Assembly (NCBI GenBank): GCA_016722705.1
Contig: JADKGN010000004.1
Location: forward strand, 1,798,001-1,862,000
Source: Candidatus Dechloromonas phosphoritropha
GTDB taxonomy: Bacteria; Pseudomonadota; Gammaproteobacteria; Burkholderiales; Rhodocyclaceae
Direction: 5' to 3'
DNA: 64,000 nucleotides
This document shows, piece after piece, positions 60,426 to 64,000 of this stretch. The stretch's first letter is position 1; every line of letters starts with the position of its first letter. The position numbers were made by a program, and so were the translations under genes. Under the pieces are notes generated by a model that was not told where the DNA came from, ran no database searches, and saw only the letters and a program-made list of their open reading frames with translations.

Positions 60426-61070
60426 TCAACCATTGCGGTTCATGTTACCAAGATCAAGGCCCAAGGCATCTAGCCGCCGATTCACCATCCCCAGCCGTTG
60501 CGCCACCCCGGCCCATGAAGCCATCGCGAAAGCGTTGTACTCAGCTTTCAATCGCCAGAAGGTGCGCCAGTGCATCCCCTTGGGTTTGCCGCCTTCCAGA
60601 TTCGCTATCCCAACTTTCCACCCAAGCCGCCGCCGGATGGTATCCGCCCGCCGCATTGCTCGATCACCGTCGGTTTCCCGCTGGCACTGGTAATTCAGCT
60701 TGTGACAGTGCCGACAGGCAAACACGCGACCGCTGTAGAGAATTGCCACGCGCCGCCCGCATCCTTGCCCCGGACAGAGAAACCACGCCCGCCGCCCGCC
60801 AAGGGTGCAATCCGTCCATTCCAGATAAACCGGGTATTCCATCGCCTGCCATTCGCCGCCGTTGCTTCGATTTTGATAGCTCAGGATCACGCGGTCGGTG
60901 TCCGTTCGCGCCTGAATTGAGGCCACCTCTTTGCCGTTGACCGTCCATTGCCAGCTGAAGGTCCGACCCGGTGTCAGCAGGCCATCGCGTTGCAGCTTCC
61001 GAATATCCAGCGGTCGCATATCGTCGGTCGTGTCTTTTCCACCCCGCCGTCCGCTACCAAAGCCGCTCAT
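60426..61070 (-). CDS. Uncharacterised zinc-ribbon protein of a mobile element
   Basis: The 214-residue protein has a likely zinc-ribbon: FLCPGQGCGRR, then VFACRHCHKLNY. The N-terminal domain starts MSGFGSGRRGGKDTTDDM. Similar proteins occur in prophages and integrative elements. A good AAAGGA site precedes the ATG at 61070. It belongs with the DUF927 helicase gene cluster to its right. Confidence 0.7.
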   Translation of the reverse strand: MSGFGSGRRGGKDTTDDMRPLDIRKLQRDGLLTPGRTFSWQWTVNGKEVASIQARTDTDRVILSYQNRSNGGEWQAMEYPVYLEWTDCTLGGRRAWFLCPGQGCGRRVAILYSGRVFACRHCHKLNYQCQRETDGDRAMRRADTIRRRLGWKVGIANLEGGKPKGMHWRTFWRLKAEYNAFAMASWAGVAQRLGMVNRRLDALGLDLGNMNRNG

Positions 61071-61189
61071 GATTTTTTCCTTTCAAGATTTGCCTAAATC
61101 ATTTGGAAAGTTTGCAGTATCGTTTTTGCTGAATTTGGCCGTGTGCCTTGCTACGCCGAGCATTTGGCCAGTTTTGATGGTGTTCCATT

Positions 61190-62011
61190 TCATGCACCAC
61201 GAAGGTCTTTCAGCTTCAAAATCATCGCCAGTGTCCGCTCAAATTTGCGGTCAAGATGCGTTTCGTAGCGGTTGAGTTTCTCCAACACGTGCGCCCGCAG
61301 CCCTTCGCCCAAGGTTTGCGCCTTGATCGCCGGTGTGAACTGGGCTTCCCGCGCCATCTGGAAACAAATCGGTTCCATTGAATCGCGGATGAACTTGGCC
61401 AGTCCTTCGGCGGTCGCCGGGTATTTTCCTTCTGCTTCGCCGATATTGTCATCCCACCAGTCGCGTGATTCTTGAATCAGCGCCCGCCGCGCTTTGGTGT
61501 AGGCATTCGGCCCACCCTTGCGAAGTATCGCCGCCGCCTTCCGGGTTGCCGCCAGATCAAGCGCCGCGCCCCGCTGCCGCTCGGCTATCTCTTCCGGTGT
61601 TTCGTCCATGAATTCGCGCAGGTCGGCATTCTCGCTCGCGAGGCCACGTTGAAACGGTGCGGCTGAGGTAATCACCGACTTTGCACTGTTGACCGCACCT
61701 TTCAACCCCTCGTTGATCTTCGCGCCTTCGGCCAGCAATACACGGCGCTTGCGCCAGATGATCGTCGCCAATTCTTCGATCAGGTGTCGCTCGGTCATGC
61801 CCGCGGGTCGGTGTTCGTCGATCAGCGCCGCCTGCAGGTCGGCAAACTCGGCATGATCTTCGTGGGCCAGGACAACCAGCCGCGAAAGAATCCCGTGCTT
61901 CATGGCGTTGAAGCGCACCGGCTCATAGTTTCCTGTCGGCGCTACGGGTGCGGAATCGTCGCGGGTTATCAGTGCCGCCTCGTTGATGGTTTCGGCTTCA
62001 ATGATTCGCAT
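61190..62011 (-). CDS. Uncharacterised protein of the DUF927-type mobile element
   Basis: The protein has about 273 residues and is largely helical. The block RFNAMKHGILSRLVVLAHED near residue 35 is typical of a widespread mobile-element family of unknown function. I choose the ATG at 62011 because AAGGAA is spaced 8 nt from it; the ATG at 62017 abuts that site. Located between the zinc-ribbon gene and the next small gene in one orientation. Confidence 0.65.
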   Translation of the reverse strand: MRIIEAETINEAALITRDDSAPVAPTGNYEPVRFNAMKHGILSRLVVLAHEDHAEFADLQAALIDEHRPAGMTERHLIEELATIIWRKRRVLLAEGAKINEGLKGAVNSAKSVITSAAPFQRGLASENADLREFMDETPEEIAERQRGAALDLAATRKAAAILRKGGPNAYTKARRALIQESRDWWDDNIGEAEGKYPATAEGLAKFIRDSMEPICFQMAREAQFTPAIKAQTLGEGLRAHVLEKLNRYETHLDRKFERTLAMILKLKDLRGA

Positions 62012-62035
62012 GGTCATTTCCTTTCAGATGCCCGG

Positions 62036-62701
62036 TCAGCGTTCGCCGCCCGGTTGTTGATTGGTGTCAGTCACGTTCGGCAGATAGCCCGTGCATCGTT
62101 GCAAAGTAGCAGTCGCAGGCCGATAGCCCAGATTGGCCGATACCAGCCCGCCGGGCTTGGCAATCGCGCAGGCTCCCCCCCGTAGATTCAGGCATTGCGA
62201 ACAAGTGTGCCGGTCATCGGAGAATGGATCAGGCTTCGGCAGTTCCGCCGCTGCCCGCCCGGTGAAGTCGTCCCGCGCATCCAAGTCCCGCTGGCATTGC
62301 TCGATCACTTCCGCAATGGTCGCCGGGTCGGTTTCCTCGATCAGTGCCAGCCAGGCGCGGATTGCCGTTACCTCGCTGGCGGTCATGGGTGCCGATGGTT
62401 GCCGCATGGTCGGGGTAAAGGGTTCCGCTGCAACTGCGTCAGGGTAATAGGCCAGCGCCGCCGCATGATCCACTGCAGGCGCGAACGTAACCGGCAAATC
62501 GTCACTGTCGGCGAAGTGAAACAACCAGGCGTTGAACAGCGCCCAATCTTCCGCACTGATATTTTGTGAGGTATCAGGGGTATCAAGGGTGCAAGCCTTA
62601 TCCTGCAAGGGTTTCGCTGATATCTCTAGCGGGTTGCATGGGGTATCAGGGGTATCAGCCGCCCGGCCTTCCAGTTTCAACAGCAGGTCATCAAGCGCCA
62701 T
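62036..62701 (-). CDS. Uncharacterised protein with C-terminal cysteine cluster
   Basis: The 221-residue protein has a variable N-terminal half and a C-terminal Cys-rich segment HTCSQCLNLRGGACAIAKPG with a further Cys in LQRCTGYLP, which probably binds zinc. The start overlaps the end of the DUF927 gene by 11 nt, so it is translationally coupled to it. Confidence 0.65.
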   Translation of the reverse strand: MALDDLLLKLEGRAADTPDTPCNPLEISAKPLQDKACTLDTPDTSQNISAEDWALFNAWLFHFADSDDLPVTFAPAVDHAAALAYYPDAVAAEPFTPTMRQPSAPMTASEVTAIRAWLALIEETDPATIAEVIEQCQRDLDARDDFTGRAAAELPKPDPFSDDRHTCSQCLNLRGGACAIAKPGGLVSANLGYRPATATLQRCTGYLPNVTDTNQQPGGER

Positions 62702-64000
62702 GATCGCCCCCGAGCTTTTCAGCCTGAACGGGGTACAGCTTCATTCCGTGTCCGAAAATCCGGTAGAACTTCGCCCGCTTGCCATCAGCGCCAGGCACAG
62801 GCAATGCCCCGGCTTCCTGTAGAACATCCAGCGCCCGGTTGAAGTCAAAGCCCTTCAATGCTTCGCGCATCCCTTCCGCCGTAAAGAGATATTCCCGGCA
62901 ATCGTTACTTTCCTTCCACCATCCTGACCGGTCGCGTATCGGTGCCTCGCTGGTTGCGTCAGCGTCGGAGAATCGCCCGCTGCCGTGCCGCTCGATGAAG
63001 CCCGAAACCCTTTCGAGAATTTGCCGCCGTTCGTCGTTGCCCTTGCCGCGCATCGCACGCCATACCCTGAAACCTTCCGCCGCCGCTTTGATCGCTTCGC
63101 CTTCCGGCCAGCCGGCAATGCCGTACTCGGTCGCTACTTCGCCAGCCAGCGCCAACAGTGCGAACCGGCCCGCTGCGCGTTTGTCCTGCCCTTCGCCACC
63201 TTCACCTGATAGCGTCGGCAAAGCCTTGATCCTTTCCAGCAAGGCGCAAAAGTCCCGATTGTCTCGGGTCAGCTTTTCAAGGAAGGCCCGCCCGGCGTAT
63301 CCGTAATGAGTCACCGATGCCCGCTTGATCGCATCCGAAAAGGCCGTGCCGCTCGGCAAGTCGTGCAGGTTGTCCCATGCACCAAACGTCCGCGCCGCCG
63401 CTATATCCAGCAGCCGCACCGCTTGCCCGGCCTTGGCCCGGTGCCCGCCTTCGAGCATCGTGGTGGCAATGCTGCGTTCGCCACTCGACAGGATGAAACA
63501 GCGCCAACGCGAAACCGCCCGTGCATTGCCGGATCGCCCGGCCCGCTGCTTGCCGCGCCCGTTGCCCAGGCTATAAACGATAGCGCCCACCTCTCGCGGA
63601 TCGCATTCGCTGATTTCATCCAGGGCCAGCAGGCAATCATTGAACAGTGACGCCGCGCCTTCCATGCCGTTCGCCGTGGCTCGCCAACTGCGCCGATAAT
63701 TCGGCCCGCCCCAGACAGAGCAACCAGCCTCTAACAAGGTCGTTTTGCCGGTGGACGAGTCGCCCACGAAATGCACGCCACCGCCTTCAGCGTTGCATCG
63801 CGCCAGCATCGGCCCGGCAAAGGATGCCGACAGCGCCAACAGCAAAAGCGGGTTGCCCACAGCTAGCGCCGCTATATCGGACTTCCACCCTGCCAGCGTG
63901 CCGCCCGTCGTATGTTCGTCGTGCCCACGTTCGCCGCTCTGGAAAATCACGCCTGAAGCCTTCGGCCCGATCACCGCATCCGGCAGAACAAACGAACCGT
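62691..64000 (-). CDS. DUF927 helicase/primase-associated protein, N-terminus outside window
   Basis: The frame stays open to the window edge. It contains Walker A HFVGDSSTGKTTLLEAGCSV and Walker B CLLALDEISECDPREVGAIV, typical of DUF927 superfamily replication helicases of plasmids, satellites and integrative elements. It probably replicates the mobile element to which the three downstream genes belong. About 436 residues are visible; the N-terminal primase-like part would lie beyond 64000. Confidence 0.85.
   Translation of the reverse strand, partial: GSFVLPDAVIGPKASGVIFQSGERGHDEHTTGGTLAGWKSDIAALAVGNPLLLLALSASFAGPMLARCNAEGGGVHFVGDSSTGKTTLLEAGCSVWGGPNYRRSWRATANGMEGAASLFNDCLLALDEISECDPREVGAIVYSLGNGRGKQRAGRSGNARAVSRWRCFILSSGERSIATTMLEGGHRAKAGQAVRLLDIAAARTFGAWDNLHDLPSGTAFSDAIKRASVTHYGYAGRAFLEKLTRDNRDFCALLERIKALPTLSGEGGEGQDKRAAGRFALLALAGEVATEYGIAGWPEGEAIKAAAEGFRVWRAMRGKGNDERRQILERVSGFIERHGSGRFSDADATSEAPIRDRSGWWKESNDCREYLFTAEGMREALKGFDFNRALDVLQEAGALPVPGADGKRAKFYRIFGHGMKLYPVQAEKLGGDHGA

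Overview
The window reads as a chromosomal segment of a Gram-negative betaproteobacterium, most like the Rhodocyclales (Azonexus/Dechloromonas/Accumulibacter type). The evidence is high GC in core genes, an acetate permease with its DUF485 partner, fused-subunit indolepyruvate:ferredoxin oxidoreductase, ArsJ with its dedicated GAPDH, and LPS core/O-antigen genes. The genus is inference from gene content only.

Layout. 1-3939 (minus) is a pentose-phosphate operon: transaldolase, a polyphosphate-glucokinase-like ROK kinase, 6-phosphogluconate dehydrogenase and glucose-6-phosphate dehydrogenase (cut by the window start). 4374-12824 is an insertion-sequence nest. An IS1380-family element is interrupted by an IS4-family element, then come an IS256-family element, an unclassified gene with a C-terminal winged helix, and an IS21-family element whose istB is broken. 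12862-13448 is a HicAB toxin-antitoxin pair. 13846-20474 (minus) is an LPS operon: ligase, two GT9, two GT4 and an ELM1-type protein. 20834-28470 holds tsaC, purE, folD, iorB, iorA and the arsenical pair arsJ-gapdh, with arsR divergent. After a saccharopine-dehydrogenase-like gene come groES-groEL (CIRCE plus a sigma70/sigma32-type promoter), DUF485-actP, a TctDE-like two-component system and tRNA-Phe.

Downstream of tRNA-Phe (37786 to the window end) the content becomes accessory. It starts with a molybdenum-carrier/SLOG gene remnant and an NrtR-like/metallophosphoesterase cluster. Then comes a dismantled type I restriction-modification locus. Only the hsdM start, two hsdS tails and the hsdR start remain, while intact cargo genes (DUF1643, DUF262-HNH nuclease, PGN_0703-type nuclease, OGG-fold glycosylase) are strung between them by 4-nt stop/start overlaps. 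Divergent from it is an intact four-gene defence cassette: DUF499 ATPase, DUF3780, DUF1156 methyltransferase, PLD-SNF2 helicase. An IS5 remnant, a low-GC AAA(DUF3696)/PIN-like gene pair, an IS4-family element and part of a DUF927-helicase mobile element complete the window.

The two most unusual observations are the hsd skeleton with cargo and a near-identical 23/24-nt insert. That insert interrupts two unrelated transposase genes (IS1380 at 4727-4749 and istA at 12111-12134). Removing it restores the usual family sequence in both.
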